A stretch of 64,000 nt of DNA, taken from Phlebiopsis flavidoalba. Lineage: Eukaryota > Basidiomycota > Agaricomycetes > Polyporales > Phanerochaetaceae. Below the pieces are notes generated by a model. That model saw only the letters and a list, made by a program, of their open reading frames with translations. It was not told the origin of the DNA and searched no databases. Positions 35,879-48,393 of the stretch are shown one piece after another. Positions within the stretch are counted from its first letter, which is position 1; each line of letters opens with the position of its first letter. The position numbers and the translations under genes were made by a program. The stretch is taken from contig JAOCPU010000042.1 of NCBI GenBank assembly GCA_035772785.1, positions 124,001 to 188,000 on the forward strand, written 5' to 3'.

Positions 35879-37890
35879 ATGTTCAGTAAGGCAGCGTCTG
35901 GTCGACATCAAGTACGTCCCTCAGAGACCACTAGATGGCTACTCCTTGTGGTTTTCCATCATAAAAGCTCATATCTTTGAGAGGTTGGTGTGTGCCCGCC
36001 CCCCTTCCGGGCTAAGCTGCGGCGAACATTTGCGTACAGTCCAGGACCCGAATACGCAGAGCACCAGGACCCCCCGGCTACCCAAAGCCTGTTCGAGTCG
36101 TTACGCTGGCGGGATTGAAGGACCAGGACCGCATCTGGTTCTTCACAAATGCCATATTGCAGACATGACCATGGTAATCAAGGGTGCTCAGGTGCGATTT
36201 TTTTTTTTTCTAAAGCTTTAAAAGAGGGGGCCTATACTGAACATTCTACTGTTCAACTCACAGTCTCGCGGTGTACTGGCATAAAACGATAGGACATCCT
36301 GCCTCAAGGGCGACAGCTGGGATTATTCAGTGACGATCAAGGATTCCGGACTTCGTGGTCGAGGAGGTGCTGGCTTCCCCAGCAGGGTTGAAGTCAAGGA
36401 GTTTTATGAACAAAGCATTTGGTTGGGAGAAGGACCCAACGCGCCCCGGTACCATAATTTTATGCGTCTTTAAAAAATGCCGACGAGGGGCGAGCCCGGT
36501 ACTTGCAAGGACCGTGAAATCATGCGTGGCGACCCCGCACAAGCTCATCGAAGGATGCCTTGTTGCTGAAGCGTGGCCATGAACGGCAAAGCGCAGCGTA
36601 TACATGGTCTACATTCCGTGTGTGAATTCTACCAGGAGGCGTCGCACCGTTCGTAGCAGGCTATCAACGAGGCGTACAAGGCTGGACTGATCGGCAAGAC
36701 AACTCCTGTGTGCTCTGTGTTACGACTTTGACGTCTACCTGCACCGCGGAAGCGGGGCGCATATATTTGCGGAGAGGAGACATGCGCTGCTCATCGAGAG
36801 TCTGGAGGGCAAAGCAGCTGGTAAAGCCCCGCTTGAAGAAAGTGGGCCGCCATTTTTGGCTTTGTCGTTCCCCCGCCGACGCTTTTTTCGGTCTCTTCGG
36901 TTTGCCCTACCACTGTCGCCCAACGTTGAGACTGTTGCGGTCGCTCCCACTATCTGCCGCCGCGGTGCGCCATGGTTTGCCGGCTTCTGGGTCGTGCAAC
37001 GCAACACAGGGAACCAAGCTATTCTGCATTAGCGGTCACGTCAACAACCCTTGCGTCGTGGGAGGAGGAGATGAGCATAAAAACCGCTGATGAGGATCTC
37101 ATTGAGAAGCATTGCGGTGGTGTCGTTGGAGGCTGGTATAACCTTTTGGGTATTGTCCCAGGTGGTAGCTCTGTCCCCATTCTGCCTATCAAGCAGTGCG
37201 AGGAGGTCCTGTGAGTTCCTCTGATTGACCAGATACCGCTCGAATCTAACACTTACGTGTGGCCTAGCATGGATTATGACTCTTTGAAGGACGCGCACAG
37301 TCCGGCCTCGGTACGGGGTGCCGTCATTGTCATGAACAAAAGCATTGTCATTAACCGACGTTGTCGCCGCAAATCGCTCGTTTCCGCGCCCACGTACGCG
37401 CATTGTTATCATATTCAGGCTCAATTATCTAGACCCCAGTCTCTTCAGTTCTATAAGCACGAGTCCTGCGGGTCAATGCACACCATGTCGAGAGGGCACG
37501 ACCTGGATGATGAACATGATGGACCGCTTCGTGGAGGGGGCAGGGGTCACCAGCGCGAGATTGACATGCTGCTCGAGCTCACGTACGTTTCTACAACTTT
37601 CCTCGCCCTTCATCTTCTCATGCTTTGCCGCAGCAAACAAATTGAAGGCCGCACGATCTGCGCTTTGGGTGACGCTGCGGCGTGGCCCATTCAGGGTCTC
37701 ATGCGCCACTTCCGCCCTGAGGTTGAGAAGCGTATGCTGCGTTCCGCGCAGAGAATGGCCCTGTATTGTTCGTGGAAACGGTCGCATGAAGGCTGACACA
37801 GACCCGACCCTCGCGCTCCCGGACAACCTCGGCGCAAACCTGCCTGAGTCGCCCCTCCCTCCGCCCACGCATAGATTAATACATTACAGG
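35879..37890 (+). CDS. NUO51: NADH dehydrogenase (complex I) 51 kDa flavoprotein subunit, frame-broken
   Basis: Mitochondrial inner-membrane complex I subunit (NDUFV1/NuoF type) that binds NADH, FMN and the N3 iron-sulfur cluster. Visible in order: GLKDQDRI near 36110, an intron with a run of twelve T (36198-36209), [17 protein letters not shown] (about 36333-36383, glycine-rich FMN/NADH loop), [32 protein letters not shown] with breaks, [12 protein letters not shown] near 36665, [14 protein letters not shown] near 36730, [13 protein letters not shown] near 36780, [20 protein letters not shown] near 36920-36980, [14 protein letters not shown] near 37019, [20 protein letters not shown] near 37100-37160, FYKHESCG, then [19 protein letters not shown] near 37474-37530, and [20 protein letters not shown]. 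The tail has [20 protein letters not shown]. The start is uncertain. At least ten indels are needed. Confidence 0.96.
36198..36209. repeat. Run of twelve T within an NUO51 intron
   Basis: It sits just after a gtgcga donor-like site at 36192 and before the acceptor at about 36262, so its length does not affect the protein. Confidence 0.8.
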
Positions 37891-38336
37891 TTCCATGTTG
37901 ATACCGTACGCAAATATACAGGATTCCGCGATCTCACCTCGTGCGCACCCGTGGTTCCGATTTCTAGTTTCACGTGACGTATCATGGGAACCTGAAACGA
38001 TTGTGATTACTTGCGCGAAATGTACTTGGTCAACTCATCCGCACCGATAGTCTGGCACAAAACTTTGTCGGTACTTGGGTGACAAACAGCGCACTGCCGC
38101 AGCTGCGTCACAAGTGTATCGTAGGGTATCGTCTTTCCACACCATTATGAACTTCAACTGACATCTACGCAGTGCTTGTATTAGGTTCACTGCGCTGGAG
38201 TCTCGTGTCCTGAGTGCTTTCTCAATGATGGTCAATGCTGATATGCTGCGGAAGTCATCGTACGAGAGTGTATAAGCAAGGGGGCGACACCTATTACTCA
38301 TCAATCGAGGAGGTAACACATTCCTAACCATACCAC
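37891..38336. promoter_or_regulatory. Intergenic region upstream of GGPPS-like gene
   Basis: No gene seen. TATAAG at about 38270 precedes the ATG at 38337 by some 65 bases and could act as a TATA element. Confidence 0.35.
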
Positions 38337-39775
38337 ATGTCTACTACGAGCAAAGTGTACGAGCCGCCTTTCCGCCGTGCCCCCTTCCGATCCCGCCCTG
38401 GTGTATCCAACTCGAACGAGAGTTGGCACCGGCCCAAGACGTTTAATACGCCGAAGGTGGAGGTACATCCTCCAGGGCCTCAAACCCGGACTCATATCCA
38501 TCATCGAGAAACCCGCTCCCGTCCAGAGCGAGGACATCGAAATCACCGACGTCAGTACATAGCATCCTACAGCTGGATCGATTCCGACAAGCCTACGATA
38601 CTCGTACCGGGTACGCCACACATATTATTTTTCCGTCGCAGCAATGCTAACTAGCCCATAGGATCCCCACGGCTGCTGGCGCACGAGATATTACATACCC
38701 TCAAAACCGTCCCGCGCGACACCGTGATGAGGAACTACGTGGACTCGAATGGCTTCAGGCTTCCACAATACCCGCTCCTGCCTATCTTCGTAGCAGCGGA
38801 TATTCTGGAGCGCGAAGGCCATTCCGAGAAAGTCCACTGGGGCGCGCTAGACGTCGTCACGGATCGAAACAGTCTCCGCAAGCTTCTGTCGTTCGCCGAA
38901 GAACTCGCACCCAAAGACTTTCGCATTGACCTGGAGCTCAGTGGTAACTGGACGCTGTTGTTTTGGGCAGATGGGAGCCGAGGACTATTGATCGTCCAGA
39001 CTTCCCCGGGGTACAATGATTCATTTGAACATCTCACTACTGCATTCTGCCCCGGGCTGCGAGAAAGCTACTCTTGCAGGACAACCATCGCGTCAATATC
39101 CTACGTGAGTTCGTTTCGTCTTGAGCCTGCGCCAGCCTAAGTTTCATCTTCTTCAGGACCTTTCCGGGTTCAAAATCGCAGTCCGTTTCGAGGTCGATGC
39201 TTGCATCGTACCTGCGACGAAGCCATCTGTCTTCCCACCAGGGAAGACTGCAGCCAAACACAACACCTTGAATGCAGACGCACTCGCCGATGCACTTTCT
39301 TCCCTGGCTCTCTCAGAGCCCCGCGCCGGTCCATCGCCTAAACAAGGCGAGAAGCCATACGGTATCACCGTCATCAGAGCAGGCCAAGTGGTACCACAGG
39401 GAGTCCCTGGTCAAAGTGAAAACTCGCTCAGTACTGAATTTCAAGTCGTTCAACTGGGGCCAAGCATACCCCCAGCTTCTGCTCGGTCAAACCAACACGG
39501 TCATGGTCGGAGTCCATCTTAAGGGCAACTTCTCGGAGGCTCACAAGTTCGAGCTCGACTCCCCCGAGATGGCCGAGATGAGGAGATCCGCGCAGCCTGG
39601 ATTGAAGAAATTGCGAGTTTTGTTGGAGGAGCTGCAGAATGTGAGTGATGGCGTGAGGGGGGGAAAGGGGCGAGACTCAGCTTGGTCTGGCAAAGATGGC
39701 GTGCTGCAGTTGATCGAGAGGAAGTCCTCTGAAACGTTGCTTCCCCCAGAGATTATGGCGAGGTTTGATGAATGA
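38337..39775 (+). CDS. Fungal family usually labelled geranylgeranyl pyrophosphate synthetase-like; role unproven
   Basis: The ATG at 38337 opens a basic N-terminus. After a frame change, GLKPGLISIIEKPAPVQSED and SIASYSWIDSDKPTILVPG follow. An intron at about 38609-38661 (gtacgc...catag) joins exactly to SPRLLAHEILHTLKTVPRD. The next exon has DVVTDRNSLRKLLSFAEELA and KDFRIDLELSGNWTLLF. A second intron at about 39105-39157 is followed by DLSGFKIAVRFEVDACI, a variable linker, YGITVIRAGQVVPQ (39359-39400), ESLVKVKTRSVLNFKSFNWG, QAYPQLLLGQTNTVMVGVHL, LKKLRVLLEELQN and LLPPEIMARFDE to the stop. One inserted G near 39403 breaks the frame. I see no DDxxD prenyl-diphosphate motif, so the usual database name is doubtful. 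A decayed paralogue lies at 9148-10587. Confidence 0.82.
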
Positions 39776-39801
39776 GATTCCGCTATACCCTTGTGTTTTA
39801 G

Positions 39802-40640
39802 GTGGGAGGACTTAACAAGTACCAGATCTCATGTCGATCCGACCTTAGCAGACTTCGGCGTGCTGTCTTCGACAATCAGTTTGGAACTTTTGACTTCATA
39901 GCTGTATCCTATGGTTCCATGGAGTATACGATCTCAGATCGGTGTTCACCTTCGCACTGGGTGGTGCAATACTTGGTGAATAACAGCTTGGACTTTGTCG
40001 CCATAAACACGCAGAAAACCCGGAGCCAGCACGTGCGGTACACACCAGGTATACGTCCTATATGAGTTTTTTTACTCTTTCGAGGCCTTTCCAAAAGCGA
40101 GTCCCATGTCCCCCTTCTAGACCGCCCCTGTCATGGGTCTATCACCTGAAGTGGACGCTGCTCTCGCTGCATCTATAATTTCTAGCGGAAACTTTGTAGA
40201 CGTCTCCTCAGCTGGAATGACCTATTCACTTCAGGAGTTATGCTAAAGACAATGCCCCATATCGAGCAGAAGATACAGTTGATTGTGCAAGGACAGATGC
40301 CTCATGCAGAAGCTGTCTTGGTTTCAACTCTGTCCAAGCTCTCGCTATAGCTGTCGGATTCCGAGTCCACCGCCGAGGGACAAGTCCCCTCCCCCGAATC
40401 TGAGAATAAGGCTTCTGCTTAATGGTCGAAGAAAGAACCAAAGTCCACTACCTCTCGTTTACTTACACCCTTAGTGCCGGTCAGAGCCCCGACTTTGAAC
40501 TTGTCGTCTCCGTCTTCAAGTTCTTAGTCCCATGGCGGAGACTGGGAGGTGCTTTGACACTCTGTAGCCTCATAATTAGCTGTTCAAATCGGGGCCGTTT
40601 CATGATAGGTAGAATACACGGAAATCTCATTCTATGAAGC
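39802..40640 (+). CDS. Unrecognised small gene or exon
   Basis: A clean segment at 39802-40065, preceded by an acceptor-like ttttag, reads YQISCRSDLSRLRRAVFDNQ, then FGTFDFIAVSYGSMEYTISD and HWVVQYLVNNSLDFVAINTQ. A likely donor follows at about 40051 (gtatac), with an acceptor at 40119 and WVYHLKWTLLSLH. Later stretches (AYRAEDTVDCARTD-like near 40258; KVHYLSFTYTLSAGQSPDFE near 40438-40500) may be further exons. It is protein-like and lies just downstream of the GGPPS-like gene on the same strand. No family is recognised. Confidence 0.45.
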
Positions 40641-41340
40641 TTCATGCCAATTATGTGCGGGTAGCGCGACCAACTTGAGCAAACTCAGAAGGACTGTATG
40701 TGAGATCCAACGAGAGCGCTTGTAACAACCGCGGTGGCGCGGGTTTCCCCGGATTTGTGACACGCCCCGATTGCCCGATTTCTTTTCTTCCTTTCGACAC
40801 ACAGTCACCAGTTGCCCACTTACTGTCGACAAATATTAATCCTCGCGAATTACTAAGAGGCTCATACTCCGTGGGTAAGTGCATAAACCTGGTCTCTTCA
40901 TGCTTACTGAACTCTACCTGAGGCGGGGGGACAGCGCAACTGTCTAGAATAGCGACCTCGGTGTGAGGGAGTGGCGACAACCGAGATGCTAGTCAGTAGT
41001 TGTGTCAAAGTATAGTGCGTCTATCAGCCTAGCAATGACGAGCCATATGATACCAAGGGGTAGGATGATCTAGGGACAATAGATGCGCATTCTTGTAAAC
41101 TAACCGGCATTCAAAGTTACAACCTCGTAGGCGTATATAACTGACTGACTGCAAGCGCGGGCCACTGCTTAAACCTCTCTGGACAATTGCCCTTCGGCTT
41201 GACAAGACGTCAGCTCCAGCAGAACATCTTCGACCTGTGTGTAACATTTGCCCAACGAGCCACCAAGCCACCACTGCACAGGTCTGCCAGCTTTTCGAGA
41301 ATCCTATGTGCCAACAAACTCAGAGATATTGGGTGACAGC
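40641..41340. other. Stretch without a recognised gene
   Basis: Short frames on both strands only (for example minus 40651-40980) with no known domain. Confidence 0.35.
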
Positions 41341-43164
41341 ATGTCTCACATTCCGAATAGGACCCACTCTCCCGAGCTCTTCGCTATGATCCTCGAAGAG
41401 CTGGTACAAGAACGACTCGTCATGGAGAGATCGTCCGAAGCCTTACATGTGGCGTAAAGACCTGGCCAACTGCCGACTTGCCTCACGTCTTCTTTACCCG
41501 TTCGCCACTCAGCTCCTCTTTCGTGACTTGACGATCAGGTTCGACGACGAACCAGGAATCAACGAACATTGACGAGAGTCCGGACACGCCAAAGTCCAGT
41601 GTGGATAGGCTACTTGCTCGACGAGTATCCCATACACGGAGAACCTAGGCCAGATCCAGTACGCCACTATCTTGGCTGCGATAGGCCCACGCGATCGACG
41701 ACGATAGTTGACATTGAAGAAGCAGTGACCGATCCAGAAATTTAACCGCTCAACGGGAAAGCCCACCACCCCCTCTCCGCTCAATACATCGACGGAGACC
41801 CAATGCACCCCACGAGGAAGGCACCGGTAGACAATCGACACGGCCCGGCGGTACCGGTGGCACAAGGGATCATTCACCCACCGCACCCCTCCGTCCTCTG
41901 AAGCAAGGCGATGAGTCGGACTCGGACTCGACCGACACTGACGAGAGGCCCGACCGCGAGCGCAAGACCTTCCAGGGTTTCTATGACTTCCTATGTCGCT
42001 TACACCTGGAGTGTGCCGCCATATCGAACGGCTCACCCTGAGCCGTATTGCCGACATCGAGCACCCATGTAGCTCCGACGGCGACATTGCGGAATCGCTC
42101 GTCCTCGACATATGTCACCTCCTTCCCAGGCTCGTTGGCCTGTCACTGCGTAACTTGCGCACAATATGCGAGGATCCGCGCGGGCCACTGCCAGAAAAGC
42201 AGCTCTCGCTGAACGCCTTACGAATCGATTTGGAGGGCTCCGCTGGGGTACCAGAACGGCATGTTGAACCCTCTACGCCTTGTCTCCGACGTCAAACACC
42301 CCTGATCATCGGCCCCTGCATGCACCCGTCGCACAACCCCGACAGCTGGCTGAACGGCTGGGACCTGCCGAACGTGTCCCCTACACTCGCCCTCGAGTCG
42401 CTCCTCTTCCACCAAACGAGGGGCGTCATACTCGGTTCATCTTCGCGCTCGAGGCCCAGGAAAGCATCCTTAAAGACATTCGAAATGTTCGTATCGATCG
42501 CTTCGATCCGACCGATTTTGATGTCCTCCTGATGTTCCTCGATATTCATCAACCATACGCTCGAGAACGCAATTTTCGATCTCAACGCCCACTGTATCTT
42601 CGAAGTCGGAGGTCAGTTACTTGCCGCGATCGCCACTCCGTGGCATGTAACTGACACACCTCCCAGAGCCCCGACTTTGACAGATTCATCGGCTACCTCT
42701 GCCGTGGACTGCGCTCGCTGACTCTCCTGGAGACCTTCTACCGCGGCGATGCCAGATGTATCGTGCGCATGCGCGTTGCTGACATGCAAAAGGCGTGGTG
42801 CTATGTGCACAACATGCTCTCCGCCGCCGCGGACAGCGACCACCTCGAGCGGATCGTGATAGTCACACGCTCACAGCTGGCGGACGAGTGCTGGACGATT
42901 CCACCGCGCGAGCATGTTCCGAAACTCTCCCCGTTCCTGCGCCACTTGTATCACCGGATCGACGAATTCGCGTTTCCGGCGCTGCGGAGAGTTCAAAACT
43001 GGTTTCCACTGCGCTTTCCAAGTCTGATTATAAACGCAGTCGCAAGATGTTCCCGAAGCTTGCATAAAAGAGGAGTGCTTAAACATGAACCGGCGTATAT
43101 GGACACTGTGAGTCGGCCTATCATGACCTGCAAGGAAATGTGCGACTGGGACTTTGACCTGTAG
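41341..43164 (+). CDS. F-box-like protein (frame-broken)
   Basis: The ATG at 41341 gives HSPELFAMILEELVQERLVM, an F-box-like entry. After one frame change DLANCRLASRLLYPFATQLL plus FRDLTIRFDDEPGI follows (about 41460-41550), typical of Agaricomycete F-box proteins. The next stretch, with FDDEPGI through the 41.6-41.9 kb part, is broken. Good sequence resumes at about 41985-42270 with RHIERLTLSRIADIEHPCSS, then LVLDICHLLPRLVGLSLRNL. It continues with RFIGYLCRGLRSLTLLETFY near 42680, RMRVADMQKAWCYVHNMLSA near 42770 and a C-terminal part to the stop at 43162-43164. Another frame, LTPVRAAATGLSARLSATPW near 43317, could be a last exon. A ubiquitin-ligase adaptor role is inferred from the family only. 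Confidence 0.6.
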
Positions 43165-43441
43165 CCCGAAGCTTGAGCAGCTCGATGTGGCCCCCACTCT
43201 ATCTCCAATGTGAGTGGCCACTTATTTTTTCTTTCCCATTCGGGTGTCTGATGAAACATTCGTGAAGACTAATCACACGCTCGGATTGCCTTGAACGAAA
43301 AAGAAACCGTGCTGCTCACACCGGTACGAGCCGCAGCGACGGGTTTGTCTGCCCGCCTTTCCGCCACGCCGTGGGGCGTGCCACTCGAGTGGCACCCCGA
43401 CGTCGCCCCTTCAGACATAGTGGCTACAGTACAAACGTATA

Positions 43442-43920
43442 TTATTCCCGTAAATCTGCTTTCATCTTGACGTACTCAATTGGCCCCTTGTAAAATACTT
43501 CTCCGAACCGCTGCATCCCCCGCATTTTCATACCAAGGCGACGTCTCGACTCTAGCATCGCACCAGATGACAGAGCACCCAAGCTCGTCCCGCGCAGCGT
43601 TGAACGTGTGCCTCAGCAGCGTACCGCCAATGCCGCAGCCCTGGTGTGGCGGGTCGCACGCAAAAATTGCGGAAACGCGCTGCCTTCGGGGATGCGTCGG
43701 CGATCTCGGGTGAGACACGGGCTGCGGGCAGTGGCTCGACGAAGAGGGATATGACAGCGACGGGCGCGTCGGGGGTCGAGGTCTCAGATAGGAATGCGCC
43801 AAAGTGGTGACCGATGCTGTCTTCTGGGAGGATGGGGACGTAGGACACTGGTTTATCTGGCCAGAGGACTTTGTGCGCCTCAACCCGACGGTGTCTTCAG
43901 AGGTTTATGCGGCGCACATA
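43442..43920 (-). CDS. GNAT-family N-acetyltransferase (frame-broken)
   Basis: Read on the minus strand: LRHKVLWPDKPVSYVPILPE, DSIGHHFGAFLSET, VAVISLFVEPLPAA, an Arg/Ala stretch, then FACDPPHQGCGIGGTLLRHT with the acetyl-CoA pyrophosphate-binding loop (Q-G-C-G-I-G), FNAARDELGCSVIWCDAR, a broken WYEKRGM block and FYKGPIEYVKMKADLRE to the stop at 43442-43444. Length is about 155 residues, normal for a single-domain GNAT. Two or three indels are needed. The substrate is unknown. It is convergent with the F-box-like gene. Confidence 0.85.
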
Positions 43921-44515
43921 AAATCTCTAGATCAATATTTGTGTATAAGCTTGACTTGAGCGTATGATTGATCTATGCCAGTTATGTTCTTGCCTTCGGA
44001 CCTGGTGGTAGTCATGACAGTATGTAACAGCTTGATATCATCTTTAGAGTTTGCAGACATGCCCGAGAGACTAGAAACGGATTAGTTCTGGGAGAGAACG
44101 ATAAACTGTTACATCATTGGTGACAAAAACGTACATAAATGACCTATACTTAGCAGTTATGGTCAGGAATCAACGCCATCAGTGTATTAATCTCTCTTTA
44201 TGTCGGGCTTCCGCGCCAAAACGCTTTGATATTTTCCCATTTATGTTATGCATCTGTATCCCTGCGGCAGGCTCTCCAAGTCGAAGCCATCTTCATCTCG
44301 TCCTCAGCTTTCTTCCTCTCCTCCCCGTTCGTGGACTGTAACGCGGAGATCAACGACTGCGAGCAGACATCTCGATAGTGGCAGAGTACTGAATAGCCCC
44401 CCCGGCGAGGCAGGGCACGTCAGGTCAGCTTCACAGACCCCGCCCAACATTGTCTTATACGGCGTACTGCGCTGCGCGATTTGCTGACGCCTTTCTGCAG
44501 ACCTTTTCGACTATA
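43921..44515. promoter_or_regulatory. Divergent upstream region between GNAT gene and chitin synthase
   Basis: It holds the putative promoters of the minus-strand GNAT gene and the plus-strand chitin synthase. A frame at 44117-44341 shows nothing recognisable. Confidence 0.35.
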
Positions 44516-47500
44516 ATGTCACAGTATACCTCATGTACGTCTCAGTCTGATCTCCAAGAACGCGTAGTCTAATCGGGAATGCCAGCACGATAACTATTAT
44601 GACGATGGATACGGAGGGTATCCAAATGCGACACCGAATCCTTATGATGCACACCCGGGCGTGCAGCCATCTCCCTCTCCAAACCCATACGAGCATGAAC
44701 ACCAGCCGTATCAACCTATACACCCGGACCCCTTTGCGATACCCCAGCAAGGCCAGCCAGCTCTGTACCACTCACCCCCTCAGCATCCTGCTACTTCTCC
44801 GCCGCCTCCAGGACCGGGAGACTATCTGAATCCATTCGCAAACCCCTATCCGCCCACCTCACCTCACCAATGCATCCGATATCACCTCCTCCGCCACAAT
44901 CACACCTGAACACCTCGCCAGATCCAACAAAGTACACGCTGCACGATGGTCCGTCATACGACACTTTTGGGATAACCAGGAAGAATTGGGACACGGGAGA
45001 CATTCACCTCTTGCGGGCGCGACATCACCCGCCGTTGTCCATGCCTTATGCCTGGCGAATACGACGCTGCGACCGCCGACGCCACAGGTCCGAGAGCAAT
45101 ATCCGGTACGGACACATTCCGCAGCGCGTCCCGCGGCGGTACAAGACGATCAAGAAGGTCGAGCTGTTCACACGGCAACTTCTTCTCCTTCTCTCCTTGT
45201 GCTGGGACTCGCCGTATGCCGACGAAGCTGCTGAAACATGTGCGCGCAGAAGAACGAGCGCGAGTTCACGCACATGCGCTACTCTGGCCGCGACGTGCGA
45301 CCGAACGACTTCAAGGAGTCGGGCTTCCACGCTGGCCGCCAGGTGCACTACGACCCGCCGCGCCGCACGGAGCTGTTCATCGTCATGACGATGTACAATG
45401 AGGACGAGGAGCTCTTTTGCCGCACCGATGCACGGCGTCATGAAGAACATTGCGCACCTCTGCAAACGCGACCGCTCCAAGACATGGGGCAAGGAAGGCT
45501 GGAAGAAGGTCGTAGTGTGTATCGTGTCTGACGGACGGGGAAAGATCAACTCGCGCACGCTCAGTGTCATTGCGACGGCAGGTGCCTACCAGGATGGTAT
45601 TGCAAAGGCAAGTTTGTCGCCACATTCGCTTGCCCCACAGCTGACCTCGCCATGTCAGAACGTCTGTGAACGGCAAACCGGTTACGGCATACACACATCT
45701 ACGAGTACACGACACAGAGTGCGGCTCCTGTTTCACCTACGCGTGGTTCCCCAGCTGACCGCTTCTAGTCTCCGTCTCGCCGTCCATGAAGATCGAGTCC
45801 GGGCGCCGAAAAGGGCTTCGTGCCCGTGCAGATTATATTCTGCCTGAAGGAGAAGAACCAGAAGAAGATCAACTCGCACCGGTGGTTCTTCAACGCCTTT
45901 GGGCCCGATCCTGGACCCCAACGTCTGTGTGCTCCTCGATGTGGGCACCATGCCCGGTCCCACGTCCATCTACCACCTGTGGAAGGCGTTTGATATCAAC
46001 TCTAATGTCGGCGGCGCCTGTGGCGAAATTGTCGCGCTGAAGGGCAAGTACGGCCAGAATCTTATCAATCCACTGGGTGGGTGCCGTACGTTAGGCTTTT
46101 TGAATAGGTCGCTGACGCCCCACAGTGGCTGCGCAAAACTTTGAGTACAAGATGTCGAACATCCTGGACAAGCCTCTGTGAGTCTGGGTGGCATCGCGAT
46201 CGGCCGCATACTTACATACAGCTGTGCAGTGAATCCGTCTTTGGCTACATTTCGGTGCTTCCGGGCGGCGTTTAGTGCGTACCGCTACATTGCACTGCAG
46301 AACGACGTGACGGGAGAAGGGCCACTGCAGAAAGTACTTCCTGGGCGAGAAGATGGTAAGTAGGTTGTGCGGGGCACGCGACCCTGATCCGCCGCTGACA
46401 TACTGGGCCCCAGCACGGCGCGGGCGCAGACATCTTCACGGCAACATGTACCATCGCAGAGGACCGCGTAGGTTGCCGGTCGTGCTTTCGGACCCGGAAC
46501 GAGGATTGACGGTGCGCCTGATATAGATCCTCTGCTGGGAGCTCGTGTCCAAGCGCGGCGGGGCGTGGATCCTGCACTATTGTAAAGTCTGCGTATTCCG
46601 TAACAGACGTGCCTGACCAGGTCCGTGCCGTCTCCCCGCCCGCCTTGAATGGTGTTGCTCACCGCGGCCGCCCTAGGTGCCGAGGAGCTCATCTCGCATG
46701 CGCGGCGCCGCTGTGCCTCACCGGCTCCTTCTTCTTTCGGCCGCGATCCACAGCACGTTTCCACTTCCACTACATCTATACCGGTCTTCGCACAGCTTCC
46801 TGCGCAAGTTCTGGATACACGTGGAGATGCTTGATACCAGCTGTTCAACCTCATCTTTCTCATGGTTTGGCGCTCGTGCGTCTTCCTCGCGCTCTCGCTA
46901 CGGAGCTAACTCGTGCGGGGCTCGCAGGGCAACTACTACATCTAGTTCATCCGAATCACTTGAGCGAGTCACGATGGATGGACCCGTCGTTCAAGCCTCC
47001 ACGGCGAAAGGGCAATCCACGTCCTGAAACGTGATTCACTCGAGTACCTACTAACTCGGCCTGATCGTCACCTGCTTCCTGCTCGCGCTCGGCAACCGCC
47101 CCGCAGGGCTCCAAGTGGTTCTACACGGCCGCCTTCCTCGGCTTCGCGTGATCACTGTCTACATGACCGAATAAGCCCCGCCTGCCGCCTATTCCTATTC
47201 TGCCTCTGTGGCGTCTGACCGGGCGCGCGCAAGATCGCGGCGTTCTTCCTCGCGTTCAAGGGCGTGGAGAATATCGCGCATTCCGAGGGCCCCGCTGACG
47301 GTGTCGGACCTGTTCAACGAACTCGATCTTCCGCAACATCGTCATCTCGCTCCTCGACGACGCTCGGCCTGTACATCGTCGCGTCCCTCATCTTCGTGCG
47401 CCCGCCTTCTCCTCGTTTCGAGGGAGCGTACTGAGTTTTTTGTCGTCGTTGCAGTTTTTGAGCCGTGGCACATGATCACGTCGTTTATCCAGTACCTGCT

Positions 47501-48393
47501 CCATGGCGCACCGTCGTACATCAACGTGCTGAACGTCTACGCGGTACGTCCTCTCCCTCCCCTACCCTCACCCGCACTCACTCCTCCTCCCAGTTCTCTC
47601 AACGTCCAGTAAGGTCCCTCCTCCCCCTCTCTCCTGCGATTTAAACTAAACACCGCCCAGCGACGTCCCTCGTGGGGCACCAAGGGCGACAACAAGGTCT
47701 CGACGGGACCTCGGCGTCCGTGACGACGGGCAAGAACAAGAACGAGGCCGATGGTGGACATCTCCGACGGCGGAGACGGCTGGACATCGAAACGCCGCGT
47801 ACTAGGAGGACGCGATCCACGTCCTCAGCACGAAGCCGCCCAAGGCGGAGAGCAAGCCCGACCCCGCGCGACGCAGCAGGAGGATTATTATCGCGTGGGT
47901 TCCGGACAAAGTGAGTGCGGTTGCTCGTTCATCGTAGCATCCATCTGACGGAGTTGTAGTGTATGTGATTTCTGTAGGTCTGTGGGCCCCGTGCTGACGC
48001 TCTGATAGGTTCTCCTCGCGTGGACCCTCTCAAACGTAAAGCTCCTCCCTCCCCTCCCCCTCCCCCATCACTAACTAACCCCTCCCAGGCGCTCCTCGCG
48101 CAGCGATCATTTCGTGTACGTCCCCCTACCCACACCCACGCTGCCCAGTTCTTAACCTTTTGTGTGTGTGCAGTCCACCGCGACGGGGCAAAAGCGTCCG
48201 ACAAGGGCGCACACGCGACCGTGAACGGGTAACATTGGGACGTTCCTGCTCTTCAGCGTCCGCCGGGCTCGCGTGTACGTTCCCCCTCTCTCTTTCTCTG
48301 GGTTTGTAAGGTGCTGACTGGGGTGTGGCGTAGTTGTGTGCGGTTTGTAGGCTCGACGACGTATATGCTCGTGCGGCTCTTTGCGGGCGAGTA
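44516..48393 (+). CDS. Chitin synthase, division 1 type (frame-broken)
   Basis: Polymerises UDP-GlcNAc into chitin at the plasma membrane. Exon 1 is tiny (MSQYTS at 44516); an intron follows, then a Pro/Tyr-rich N-terminus to about 44900. Catalytic part: KKVELFHGNF-like near 45160, [26 protein letters not shown] near 45370-45430, [40 protein letters not shown] (about 45501-45560), [30 protein letters not shown] (about 45925-45984), [47 protein letters not shown] plus [16 protein letters not shown], and a damaged QRRRW region near 46690-46725. Membrane part: [48 protein letters not shown], and [15 protein letters not shown] before the stop at 48391. About eight short introns and many indels are present. 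There is no myosin or cytochrome b5 extension, hence division 1; class not resolved. Confidence 0.94.
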
